Source: JAIEPW01 sp964406035 (GTDB lineage: Bacteria; Acidobacteriota; Terriglobia; Bryobacterales; Bryobacteraceae). Taken from it: 29,446 bases of DNA. Below the pieces are notes generated by a model. That model did no database searches. It was not told where the DNA came from and saw nothing but the letters and a program-made list of their open reading frames with translations. Location of the stretch: the NCBI GenBank assembly GCA_964406035.1, contig CAYOQB010000055.1, positions 1 through 29,446 of the forward strand, read 5' to 3'. This document shows positions 23,034-29,446 of the stretch, in pieces (position 1 is the stretch's first letter; the number at the start of each line of letters is the position of its first letter). The position numbers and the translations under genes were made by a program.

Positions 23034-24311
23034 TCAGAGCCGCCACACAAACTCGCCATTCACGATCGTGGCCACCGGCCCGCCACGAAAGTCGTGCCCG
23101 TGAAACGGCGAATTACGCGACTTCGAAAACGACTTGTTCACGTCGTAAGTCCACTCGCGTTCCAGCGAGAAGATGGTGACGTCGCCCGGGGCGCCCTCGG
23201 CCAGCGTGCCGCGATTCAGCGCAAGAATCCCCGCCGGACCCGTCGTGAACAACTCCACCAGCTTGGCCACCGATATCAGCCCCGGATGCACCAGGTGTTC
23301 GAGCGACAGCCCCAGGGCGGTTTCGAGGCCCAAAATGCCGAACGGGCACTTCTCAAACTCCTGCATCTTCTCGCTGCCGGGATGCGGCGCGTGATCGGTG
23401 GCGATCGCGCCCACGGTCCCGTCGGCCAGCCCCCGCGCCACTGCTTCCGCGTCGCGCGAGTGGCGCAGCGGCGGCTTCATCTTGTAATTCGAATCGTACG
23501 GCTTCATCTCGCAATCGTGCAGCGCGAAATGATGCGGCGTCGCCTCGCAAGTCACCGCCAGGCCGCGCTGCCGGGCAAAGCGGACCATGGCAACGGAATG
23601 GCGCGCCGAGATGTGCGCGACATGGTATCGCGCCCCGGTCAGCTCCGCCAGCAAAAGGTCGCGCGCCACCATCACGTCCTCTGACGCCGAGGGGATGCCG
23701 CGCAGTCCGAGTCTCGTACTCACCTGGCCCTCGTGCATGTCGCCGCCCGCGCTCAGGTGCAGATCCTCGCAATGATTGATCACCGGGAGCCCAAAGCCGC
23801 TGGCGTACTCCATGGCGCGGCGCATCACGCGCGCGTTCATCACGGGCTTGCCGTCGTCGGAAATGGCGACGATCCCCGCCTGCTTCATGCTGCCAATGGC
23901 GGCCAGCTCCTCGCCCAGCGAGCCCTTGGTGATCGCGCCGATGGGGAAGACATTGACGCAAGCCAGGCGGCTGGCGCGCTCCACGATGTAGCTGGTAACG
24001 GTGGCGTTGTCGTTCACCGGGGAGGTGTTGGGCATCGGGCAGATGGATGTGAAGCCGCCCGCGGCCGCCGCGCGAGCCCCGCTCTCGATGGTCTCGGCGT
24101 GCTCGAAGCCCGGCTCCCGCAGGTGCACGTGCATGTCAATGAAGCCCGGCGCGACAATCAGCCCGCCGGCATCGAACACCTCCGCGCCCGTGCGATCGAG
24201 GTCGCGGCCCACGGCAACGATGCGCCCGTCCACGATCGCCACGTCGGCAACTCCGTCGAGCCTCGACAGCGGGTCGATCACCCGGCCGTTCGCGATCACC
24301 AGGCGGCTCAT
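23034..24311 (-). CDS. pyrC: Dihydroorotase
   Basis: A 425-residue amidohydrolase of the class I dihydroorotase type, which cyclises carbamoyl aspartate to dihydroorotate in pyrimidine synthesis. Metal-binding DMHVHLREPG lies at about residues 58-67, followed by the substrate loop PMPNTSPVNDN; later blocks are NHCEDLHL and the catalytic ATDHAPH around 300. All key residues are present, so this is an active PyrC rather than the inactive PyrC-like subunit found beside some PyrB proteins. The ATG overlaps the pyrB stop by four bases. It is the last gene of the pyrR-pyrB-pyrC unit and ends four bases from the convergent leucine-rich-repeat gene. Confidence 0.97.
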   Translation of the reverse strand: MSRLVIANGRVIDPLSRLDGVADVAIVDGRIVAVGRDLDRTGAEVFDAGGLIVAPGFIDMHVHLREPGFEHAETIESGARAAAAGGFTSICPMPNTSPVNDNATVTSYIVERASRLACVNVFPIGAITKGSLGEELAAIGSMKQAGIVAISDDGKPVMNARVMRRAMEYASGFGLPVINHCEDLHLSAGGDMHEGQVSTRLGLRGIPSASEDVMVARDLLLAELTGARYHVAHISARHSVAMVRFARQRGLAVTCEATPHHFALHDCEMKPYDSNYKMKPPLRHSRDAEAVARGLADGTVGAIATDHAPHPGSEKMQEFEKCPFGILGLETALGLSLEHLVHPGLISVAKLVELFTTGPAGILALNRGTLAEGAPGDVTIFSLEREWTYDVNKSFSKSRNSPFHGHDFRGGPVATIVNGEFVWRL

Positions 24312-25231
24312 GCGGCGGCTCCGTTGGTCAGCACCCGCTCCAGCACGGCCATGCGCACCGCGATCCCGTTCTCCACCTGGTTCAGGATCACGGAACGCTG
24401 CGAGTCCGCGACTTCGGATGCGATCTCCCGGCCGCGGTTGATGGGACCCGGGTGCATCACGATCGCGTTCGGCTTCGCCAGCTTCAGATGCTCCAGGCGC
24501 AAGCCGTAGAACTTGAAGTACTCGCTGCCGGGGTACGCCGCCTCATGCATTCGCTCCAACTGGACGCGCAGCATCATGATCACGTCGGCGTCGCGAATGG
24601 CTTCGGCCAGATGCGTGGTCAGCGTGACGCCCGGCGCCAGCCGCCCGATTTCCTGCGGCAGCAGCGGGGCGGGGCCGCAGAGCACGATCTCCGCGCCGAA
24701 CTTGGACAGCAGGTACAGGTTGGACCGGGCGACGCGGCTGTGGGCGATGTCGCCGATGATCGCCACCCGAAGCCCTTCGAGCGAGGGCACATGATCGAGA
24801 ATCGTGCGCGCGTCCAGCAGCGCCTGCGTGGGGTGCTCATGCGTGCCGTCGCCCGCGTTGATGATCGGCGTCGGCAGGTAGCGCGCCAGGAAATGCGGCG
24901 CTCCGGACGCCGAATGGCGCATGATGATGGCGTGCGGATGCATCGCGGCCAGCGTATTCAGCGTGTCCACCAGGGATTCGCCCTTTTCCACGCTGGACGC
25001 CTGAGCGGTAATGGAGATCGCATCCGCGCCCAGGCGCCGCGCCGCGATCTCGAAGCTGGTGCGGGTACGCGTGGAAGCCTCGAAGAACAGGTTCACCACC
25101 ATCTTGCCCTTCAGCACGTCCAGACGCGAGAAGCTGGCGCGCTGCACCGCCTGGAAGTCGCGGGCGCGGTCGAGCACGGCCTGGATTTCCCCGCGATCCA
25201 GATCCTCGATGCCCAGCAATCCAGCCTTCAT
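24308..25231 (-). CDS. pyrB: Aspartate carbamoyltransferase catalytic subunit
   Basis: A 307-residue catalytic subunit that condenses carbamoyl phosphate with aspartate, the first committed step of pyrimidine synthesis. The carbamoyl-phosphate loop FEASTRTRTSFE is at about residues 49-60; later come HPTQALLD and MHPGPINRG. Length is normal and no regulatory subunit (pyrI) is next to it, so feedback control by nucleotides may be absent or act through the dihydroorotase complex. I chose ATG 25231, where family similarity begins; GTG 25237, overlapping the pyrR stop as GTGA, would add two residues and is equally possible. The gene is coupled on both sides, to pyrR and pyrC. Confidence 0.97.
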   Translation of the reverse strand: MKAGLLGIEDLDRGEIQAVLDRARDFQAVQRASFSRLDVLKGKMVVNLFFEASTRTRTSFEIAARRLGADAISITAQASSVEKGESLVDTLNTLAAMHPHAIIMRHSASGAPHFLARYLPTPIINAGDGTHEHPTQALLDARTILDHVPSLEGLRVAIIGDIAHSRVARSNLYLLSKFGAEIVLCGPAPLLPQEIGRLAPGVTLTTHLAEAIRDADVIMMLRVQLERMHEAAYPGSEYFKFYGLRLEHLKLAKPNAIVMHPGPINRGREIASEVADSQRSVILNQVENGIAVRMAVLERVLTNGAAA

Positions 25232-25233
25232 GC

Positions 25234-25800
25234 TCACGCGGCTTCGGGCTCGCCGGCTTTCTCGCAGAGCAGCACGCGCTCCGCGCCGTCGACCTCCTGA
25301 AACTTCACTTCTACAATCTCGATCGCGGTGGTCTGCACGGTGCGGCCCACGAAACTGGCCTCGATCGGCAGTTCGCGATGCCCCCGGTCGATCAGCACCA
25401 GCAGCCGGACGCGCGCCGGACGCCCCAGCTCAAACAGCGCGTCGAGCGCGGCCCGAACCGTGCGGCCGGTGTACAGCACGTCGTCCATCAGAATGATGTC
25501 GCGGCCCTTCACGTCGAAGCTGATTTCCGTCGCGTTCAGCACCGGCTGAATGCCTACCGTGGAGAGGTCGTCGCGGTACAGGTTGATGTCCAGGATGCCG
25601 ACGGGAATCTCGCGGGACTCCAGGTCCTGGATCTTGCGGCTCAGACGCTGCGCCATGGGAACGCCGCGGCGGCGGATGCCGATGAAAGCAAGCTGGTCCA
25701 GATCGCCGGTCCGTTCGAGCACTTCGTGCGCCAGCCGGACCAGGGTGCGGTCGATCTCGGAGGCGCTCATCAACTGCGACTTCACACGCGTGACGGGCAT
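25234..25800 (-). CDS. pyrR: PyrR: pyrimidine operon regulator / uracil phosphoribosyltransferase
   Basis: A 188-residue phosphoribosyltransferase. The PRPP loop ILMDDVLYTGRTVRAALDAL (about residues 103-122) and the substrate segments IGIRRRGVPMAQRL and VLIDRGHRELPIEASFVG identify PyrR rather than an ordinary hypoxanthine or uracil enzyme. In Bacillus it binds the pyr mRNA leader and also makes UMP from uracil. Here it heads pyrBC on the same strand, but the 28 bases before its ATG hold no recognisable PyrR-binding loop or attenuator, so control may be different or the protein may act mainly as an enzyme. The nearest upstream gene encodes a small exported protein. Confidence 0.96.
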   Translation of the reverse strand: MPVTRVKSQLMSASEIDRTLVRLAHEVLERTGDLDQLAFIGIRRRGVPMAQRLSRKIQDLESREIPVGILDINLYRDDLSTVGIQPVLNATEISFDVKGRDIILMDDVLYTGRTVRAALDALFELGRPARVRLLVLIDRGHRELPIEASFVGRTVQTTAIEIVEVKFQEVDGAERVLLCEKAGEPEAA

Positions 25801-25828
25801 AAACGCAACAGCGTAACACAGTCGCCCT

Positions 25829-26155
25829 TCAGAACATTTTCAGGCGGTCTTTCAACTTGCGCGCCAGCTTCTCGATTTCCTCGGATTTCCGGATCGCGCC
25901 CAGCGACATTACAAAGCGGTCGTTCTTCTCCAGTTCCTGCTCGATTTCGCCGGCCAGCCGCTTGATGTTCTTCAAGTCGTCCAAGGCCTTGCCGTGTTCG
26001 GATTTCAGGATCTCGTCTTTCTGGCTCTTGCCGCTGGGCAGGCGGACATCGTCATCGGGGAACGGATTGCGAGGCTCGCCCGGCCGGGGGCGCACCTGCG
26101 CGGCGGACGCGCCGGCCAGCCCCAACGCCACCCAAAATCGGCGGGAAACGCTCAT
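25829..26155 (-). CDS. Small exported protein of unknown function, upstream of pyrR
   Basis: A 108-residue protein with a short signal-like start (MSVSRRFWVALGLAGASAAQ), a Pro-rich stretch (RPRPGEPRNPFPDDD) and a charged helical C-terminal half of Lys/Glu/Leu heptad-like character (SLGAIRKSEEIEKLARKLKDR). I recall no assigned function. It lies 28 bases upstream of pyrR on the same strand, so read-through into the pyrimidine genes is likely, yet an exported helical protein has no obvious part in that pathway. The divergent gene at 26192 also encodes a small exported protein. Confidence 0.8.
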   Translation of the reverse strand: MSVSRRFWVALGLAGASAAQVRPRPGEPRNPFPDDDVRLPSGKSQKDEILKSEHGKALDDLKNIKRLAGEIEQELEKNDRFVMSLGAIRKSEEIEKLARKLKDRLKMF

Positions 26156-26175
26156 CTGCTTTCATCATCGCATGG

Positions 26176-26181
26176 GATAAT
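26176..26181 (+). promoter_or_regulatory. Possible -10 box before the 26192 gene
   Basis: GATAAT, ten bases before the ATG at 26192. On the opposite strand the same bases give TATTAT (26182-26177), which could serve the divergent small gene. No good -35 box is seen for either. Confidence 0.35.
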
Positions 26182-26191
26182 AGCGGTTTCC

Positions 26192-26764
26192 ATGCGTTCG
26201 CCCCTGCTCCTGCTGCTCCTGTCCCTGCCCCTGCCGGCTCTCGATCTGGAGATCACCTTCCCCGCCCTGGAACGCATTCTGGGAGGGCAGATGTTCACGG
26301 TGGAAGGACGGCGCCTGGTTCAGGGCAAGGCCGACAGCAAGTGTCATTTCGGCTGGCTGGACCAGCCCCATATCGCGGCCGAGAACGGCAGGCTGCGCTT
26401 TGATACGCGCTTCAGCGGGCGCAACGGAGTCAATTTCCTGGGCGCTTGTGTCGGCCCCGGAGACGAATTCGATGTCACCATCATCGGGACACCTTACGTG
26501 AAGGACGGCCTGATAACGCTGAAGGACATCGAAGTGACCAGCGTGAAGGACGGCTTCTATGTCCGGAAGGTGCGCGAGGGGCTGGCGTCGGGCTTCGCAA
26601 AGGAGTTCGCTTACTCGCTGCGAACGGACATGGCAAAGCTGCTGGAGGCGGTGCCGCCGGGGCTGCCGGTGAAGAACGAACTGGCGCATTTCGAAGTGGG
26701 CCAGATCGAGGTCACCGGCGAGGCGATGAAGATCCGGCTGGATGTCCGGCTGGTGGTGAAGTAA
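26192..26764 (+). CDS. Small exported protein of unknown function (191 residues)
   Basis: The chain begins with a strongly hydrophobic signal peptide (MRSPLLLLLLSLPLPA) and continues as a mixed alpha/beta protein resembling a lipid-binding beta sheet: repeated short strands such as DEFDVTIIGTPYV, LITLKDIEVTSV and HFEVGQIEVTGEAMKIRL alternate with a helix near 125-150. This recalls LolA-like or DUF2993-like envelope proteins, but I cannot confirm a family. ATG 26192 is chosen because the signal peptide begins there; a frame opening further upstream at 25994 would overlap the divergent gene. No ribosome-binding site precedes it. It is convergent with the DUF420 gene, ten bases apart. Confidence 0.85.
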   Translation: MRSPLLLLLLSLPLPALDLEITFPALERILGGQMFTVEGRRLVQGKADSKCHFGWLDQPHIAAENGRLRFDTRFSGRNGVNFLGACVGPGDEFDVTIIGTPYVKDGLITLKDIEVTSVKDGFYVRKVREGLASGFAKEFAYSLRTDMAKLLEAVPPGLPVKNELAHFEVGQIEVTGEAMKIRLDVRLVVK

Positions 26765-26774
26765 CGGGCTCCGG

Positions 26775-27191
26775 TTACATCCGGTACAGCATCCAATAAA
26801 CGATCACGCCGGTAACCGAGACGTACAGCCAGATGGGCAGCGTGATCCTCGCGATCCGGCGATGCCGGGCGAAGTCGCCCTTCCAGGCGCGACGCAGCGT
26901 CACGATGGCCAGGAACGGCACCGCGGCAGCCAGCACCGTGTGCGAAATCAGAATGGCGAAATACAGCGGGCGCGTCCAGTCCTGCCGCGTGAACTTTACC
27001 GAACCGACGTTGTAGTGATAGACGAGGTAGGAGGTCAGGAACAAGACCGAGACGCCCAGCGCCGCGAGCATCACCCGCTTGTGAGCCTCAATCCGCTTGC
27101 GCCGGATCAAAGCCAGCCCCACTACCAGCAAAACAGCCGCCGTCGCGTTCAGTGTTGCGTTCACCGCCGGCAGATCCGTCACCGTGATCAT
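26775..27191 (-). CDS. DUF420 family membrane protein (CtaM-like oxidase assembly factor)
   Basis: A 138-residue inner-membrane protein with about four helices (near residues 12-28, 41-60, 77-98 and 115-133). Histidines near helix ends (H37 in EAHKRVML, H59 in VYHYNVG, H84 in SHTVLAAAVPF, H110 in RHRRIARIT) are arranged as in the DUF420 family. In Bacillus and Staphylococcus, CtaM of this family is needed to mature heme A-type oxidases. Its position as the last gene after ctaA, ctaB and sco supports the same role. The ATG overlaps the sco stop by four bases. Confidence 0.9.
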   Translation of the reverse strand: MITVTDLPAVNATLNATAAVLLVVGLALIRRKRIEAHKRVMLAALGVSVLFLTSYLVYHYNVGSVKFTRQDWTRPLYFAILISHTVLAAAVPFLAIVTLRRAWKGDFARHRRIARITLPIWLYVSVTGVIVYWMLYRM

Positions 27192-27742
27192 AAGAGTTTG
27201 CGAATATCCTTGCTGATCTGTTGGATGAAGTCCGGCTCGTCGGAGCGGTAATATCCGCGAATCCGGCCTTCGGTATCCACCAGGGCGAAGCGCGTGGAGT
27301 GCTCCAGGTTGCCGGCGACATCGCCGAGCTTGAAGGTGTTGCGCTTCAATTCGTGCAGGGACGCTTGCGGACCGGTCAGGAAATACCAGCGGTCGTCCGC
27401 GCGGAACCGCTTGGCATAGGCGGCCAGAACCTCCGGCGTGTCGCGATCCGGGTCCACGGTGAACGATACGAAGCGCAGCTTTTCTTCATCCGGGAACGCC
27501 TCTTCCAGCCGCTTCATGTCACTCGACATGCGCGGGCAGGGTCCGGCGCAGTTGGTGAAGATGAAATTCGCGACCCAAACTTTGCCGTCGAGTTCGGCGC
27601 TGTTCATGGTGCGATTCCGGGCGTCCGTGAGCGAGAATCGCGTCACCACGCCGTAAGACGGAAGATCCGGCCCGCAGCTGGCAAGCACGATCAGGCAGGC
27701 GGCCAGGACGCGTTTAGCTCCGGTCCAGCACCAGGATGGCAT
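27188..27742 (-). CDS. Sco1/SenC copper chaperone, probable lipoprotein
   Basis: A 184-residue thioredoxin-fold protein that delivers copper to the CuA site of cytochrome c oxidase. Copper ligands are visible: C65 and C69 in FTNCAGPCP and H148 in NLEHSTRF. The N-terminus has a lipobox, VLASC with C23 as the expected lipid-bearing residue, so it should be anchored on the outer face of the inner membrane. Both the thioredoxin core and the SFTVDPDRDTPEVL helix are typical of the family. The ATG lies inside the end of ctaB (29-base overlap), and no later start leaves the signal intact. The stop overlaps the DUF420 start by four bases. Confidence 0.94.
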   Translation of the reverse strand: MPSWCWTGAKRVLAACLIVLASCGPDLPSYGVVTRFSLTDARNRTMNSAELDGKVWVANFIFTNCAGPCPRMSSDMKRLEEAFPDEEKLRFVSFTVDPDRDTPEVLAAYAKRFRADDRWYFLTGPQASLHELKRNTFKLGDVAGNLEHSTRFALVDTEGRIRGYYRSDEPDFIQQISKDIRKLL

Positions 27743-28559
27743 AGAGCACCGGCAGGTAAATCACGGATGCGAGAAGCACGTTGCGCGCCTGCATCAGGCT
27801 GCGATCGGCCATGATCTTCATGGTGGCGAACACGAACCAGCCACCCAGGAGCACCGCCGCGGCCAGGTACCACGCCCCGGTCATTCCCAAGAATGTGGGC
27901 AACAAGGTGACCGGAACCAGCGCCAGCGAGCAGAAGAGCATGCGGCGCGCCGTGGATTCGCCCGACGGCTCCACCACCGGCAGCATGCGAATTCCGGCTC
28001 GCGCGTAATCCTCGCGATACAGCCAAGCGATCGCGTAAAAATGCGGGAACTGCCACAGGAACAGAATCGCGAACAATACCCACGCCTGCGCATTCAGCTC
28101 GCCCGCGGACGCGGCGAAGCCGATCAGCGGCGGCATCGCGCCGGGTACGGCGCCGATCGTTGTCGAATGCGGCGATCGCCGCTTCAGCGGCGTGTACAGG
28201 AACAGATACGTGGCCAGCGTGAACGCCCCCAGCCCCGCGGTCAGCCAGTTGGCGCCGAAGCCGAGCTCCAGAAATCCGGCGATCGAAAGCGCGATGGAGA
28301 ACGCCAGCGCGGGGCCGGCCTTCAGCCTTCCGGAAGGCAGCGGGCGATCCTGCGTGCGGCGCATCTTCGCGTCGGCTTCTCGCTCATACCACTGGTTCAA
28401 CGCGGCGGTTCCGGACGCGATCAGCCCGGTTCCCACAATGGTGTGCAGCAACACCCACCAGTCGATGGCTCCCGCCAGGCCGAACCAGAAGCCGACGCCG
28501 GTGCTCATCAAAATCAGCCAGGTGATGCGCGGCTTGGTCAGCGCTACATAGTCCTTCAT
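27714..28559 (-). CDS. ctaB: Protoheme IX farnesyltransferase (heme O synthase)
   Basis: A 281-residue integral membrane prenyltransferase that adds a farnesyl group to heme B to give heme O. It has the UbiA-type motifs NQWYEREADAKMRRTQDRPL (about residues 55-74) and YTPLKRRSPHSTTIGAVPGA (about 127-146), and about eight or nine hydrophobic helices. Length is slightly short of many CyoE/CtaB proteins but all key motifs are present. The ATG overlaps the ctaA stop by four bases, matching the ctaA-ctaB order in which heme B is converted to heme O and then heme A. Confidence 0.95.
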   Translation of the reverse strand: MKDYVALTKPRITWLILMSTGVGFWFGLAGAIDWWVLLHTIVGTGLIASGTAALNQWYEREADAKMRRTQDRPLPSGRLKAGPALAFSIALSIAGFLELGFGANWLTAGLGAFTLATYLFLYTPLKRRSPHSTTIGAVPGAMPPLIGFAASAGELNAQAWVLFAILFLWQFPHFYAIAWLYREDYARAGIRMLPVVEPSGESTARRMLFCSLALVPVTLLPTFLGMTGAWYLAAAVLLGGWFVFATMKIMADRSLMQARNVLLASVIYLPVLYAILVLDRS

Positions 28560-29377
28560 CGCGCCGCCACCGCCTCTCCGTCTCCGGCGCGGAGCCGGGG
28601 CGTCACATAGCGAAACACCTGGACCGCGAGAATCACTCCCGCGCCCAGGCTGGCGGCCCCCACCATGGTGTGGCCGGACGTCAGCAGCACCGCCGGAAGG
28701 CGGTCCATGGTCTCCGACATGCGCGCCAGCAGTGCGCCAATTCCCAGCATCACCTGAACCAGCATCAGTCCTAGCAAGCCGTGTGCCGCCGTGCGAACCG
28801 GCGCGTTCGCGGGCAACTGCGTCATCGCGAACATCCCGCTCATCAGCGCGATGGCGGCGGTGAAGAAACCCCCGATCAGGTGCGGCAGGACTCCCAGGAA
28901 TTCATGCCGAACGCCAATGCCCAGCACCACCTGCGACCCCAGCAGAAGCACGTTCCACACCGTCAGGGTCCGCAGCGAGGGCCAGCCTTGATCCGGGACC
29001 GGAGTCCCTGCTTCCGGCGTGGCTGGCTGGCAGAACACGATCAGAAGAAAAGCGGATAGTGCGTAGATTTGTGCCAGTACGGAATGTAGAATCCGCACCG
29101 CGTCGCCGTTGGCGGCGGTCTCACCAGTGAAGGCGGCCAGCAGCAGAATCGCGAGCCCGGCGCCCGCCGCCTTGCGCGCGGCAGCCGATCCGCCCCGAAA
29201 CGCGAAGAACACCGCAGTCGCTGCGATCGGGACCATGCCCCGCGAAACCACTTTGTGCACCGGAAGAGCCCAGGGAGTCAGCTCCGAAACCACTGCGGCG
29301 CCTGCCCCGACGGAAAGCAAAGCCAACACAATCAACAGCTTAGCGACTTGATTCAACCGTCCAGCGTGGCTGTGCAT
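28556..29377 (-). CDS. ctaA: COX15/CtaA-family heme A synthase, divergent
   Basis: A 273-residue membrane protein with about eight helices. Histidines at H41 (PVHKVVSRG), H98 (ILHSVL), H166 (LPHLIGG) and H236 (SGHTMVG) sit in or next to helices with the spacing of the heme ligands of CtaA, the enzyme that oxidises heme O to heme A. Other family blocks are weak and the protein lacks the canonical HR pair, so it is a divergent member; assignment leans on the order ctaA-ctaB-sco-DUF420. ATG 29377 is chosen; an in-frame TTG at 29410 would add 11 residues and lies only five bases after the TATACT box. No strong Shine-Dalgarno sequence is seen. Confidence 0.78.
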   Translation of the reverse strand: MHSHAGRLNQVAKLLIVLALLSVGAGAAVVSELTPWALPVHKVVSRGMVPIAATAVFFAFRGGSAAARKAAGAGLAILLLAAFTGETAANGDAVRILHSVLAQIYALSAFLLIVFCQPATPEAGTPVPDQGWPSLRTLTVWNVLLLGSQVVLGIGVRHEFLGVLPHLIGGFFTAAIALMSGMFAMTQLPANAPVRTAAHGLLGLMLVQVMLGIGALLARMSETMDRLPAVLLTSGHTMVGAASLGAGVILAVQVFRYVTPRLRAGDGEAVAAR

Positions 29378-29415
29378 GATGTCGGCGTGATTTGGCGGGC
29401 CCAGAGCCAAATTCT

Positions 29416-29421
29416 AGTATA
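29416..29421 (-). promoter_or_regulatory. -10 box of the oxidase assembly operon
   Basis: TATACT on the minus strand, about 38 bases before the chosen ctaA ATG. The -35 region is too close to the window edge and AT-rich to judge (GTGGCC and AAATTC are seen around it). Confidence 0.4.
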
Positions 29422-29446
29422 ACGCGAATTTTTCCGGCCACACAAA

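Noticed and set aside
26761..26778. GTAAC/GTTAC inverted repeat between convergent genes as a terminator
   Set aside because: The symmetry comes from the two opposing TAA stops. The stem is five bases with a mismatch and there is no T run.
1..29446. Mobile elements, phage genes, CRISPR repeats, tRNA or rRNA
   Set aside because: No transposase or integrase, no regularly spaced repeats, and no tRNA-like cloverleaf was seen. The gene order is all core or envelope functions.

Overview
The window is GC-rich, gene-dense bacterial DNA, most consistent with an acidobacterium of the Solibacter/Bryobacter type. The main pointer is the secreted VWFA-related protein at 15862-16854, a family strongly expanded in Acidobacteria. 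A caa3/Sco-type respiratory assembly set, a cytosolic MEP isoprenoid pair, several secreted proteins of unknown function and frequent TTG/GTG starts fit the same picture. The assignment is inference from gene content. I see no mobile element, CRISPR array, rRNA or tRNA. No gap between genes exceeds about 155 bases.

Layout. (1) 1-7684, minus strand: the 5' part of a soluble transhydrogenase gene (sthA), preceded by a seven-gene efflux operon transcribed leftward: TetR regulator (CecR-like), TolC-type outer-membrane channel, HlyD-type adaptor (YbhG-like), two separate ABC ATPases (together equal to YbhF) and two ABC-2 permeases (YbhS and YbhR). Junctions are ATGA overlaps, an abutting TGA|ATG, or short gaps. 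A palindromic AT-rich operator sits on the regulator's promoter. (2) 7761-10608, plus strand: phosphate acetyltransferase, histone-deacetylase-family hydrolase, DinB-fold protein and cupin, all within a few bases of each other. (3) An OsmC protein (minus) and a DUF1015 protein (plus). (4) 12478-16854: a 1120-residue exported protein of unknown function followed by the VWFA-related protein. (5) ispD-ispF of the MEP pathway. (6) 18251-19738: an exported protein of unknown function behind a well-formed promoter with an inverted repeat.

(7) 19745-21603, minus: a redoxin, a lone nuoI and an exported protein of unknown function. (8) 21759-23029, plus: a second TetR regulator translationally coupled to a leucine-rich-repeat protein. 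(9) 23034-26155, minus: small exported protein, pyrR, pyrB, pyrC (pyrimidine synthesis). (10) 26192-26764: a small exported protein. (11) 26775-29377, minus: cytochrome oxidase assembly operon ctaA-ctaB-sco-DUF420, with overlapping genes.

The points most worth pursuing are: the 1120-residue protein/VWFA pair; the TetR-LRR coupling; the Pta-deacetylase pairing; the isolated nuoI; the split YbhF ATPase with one site lacking its H-loop histidine; and a recurring arrangement in which a -10-like box lies only 7-15 bases before the start codon with little or no Shine-Dalgarno sequence, suggesting leaderless or near-leaderless mRNAs.
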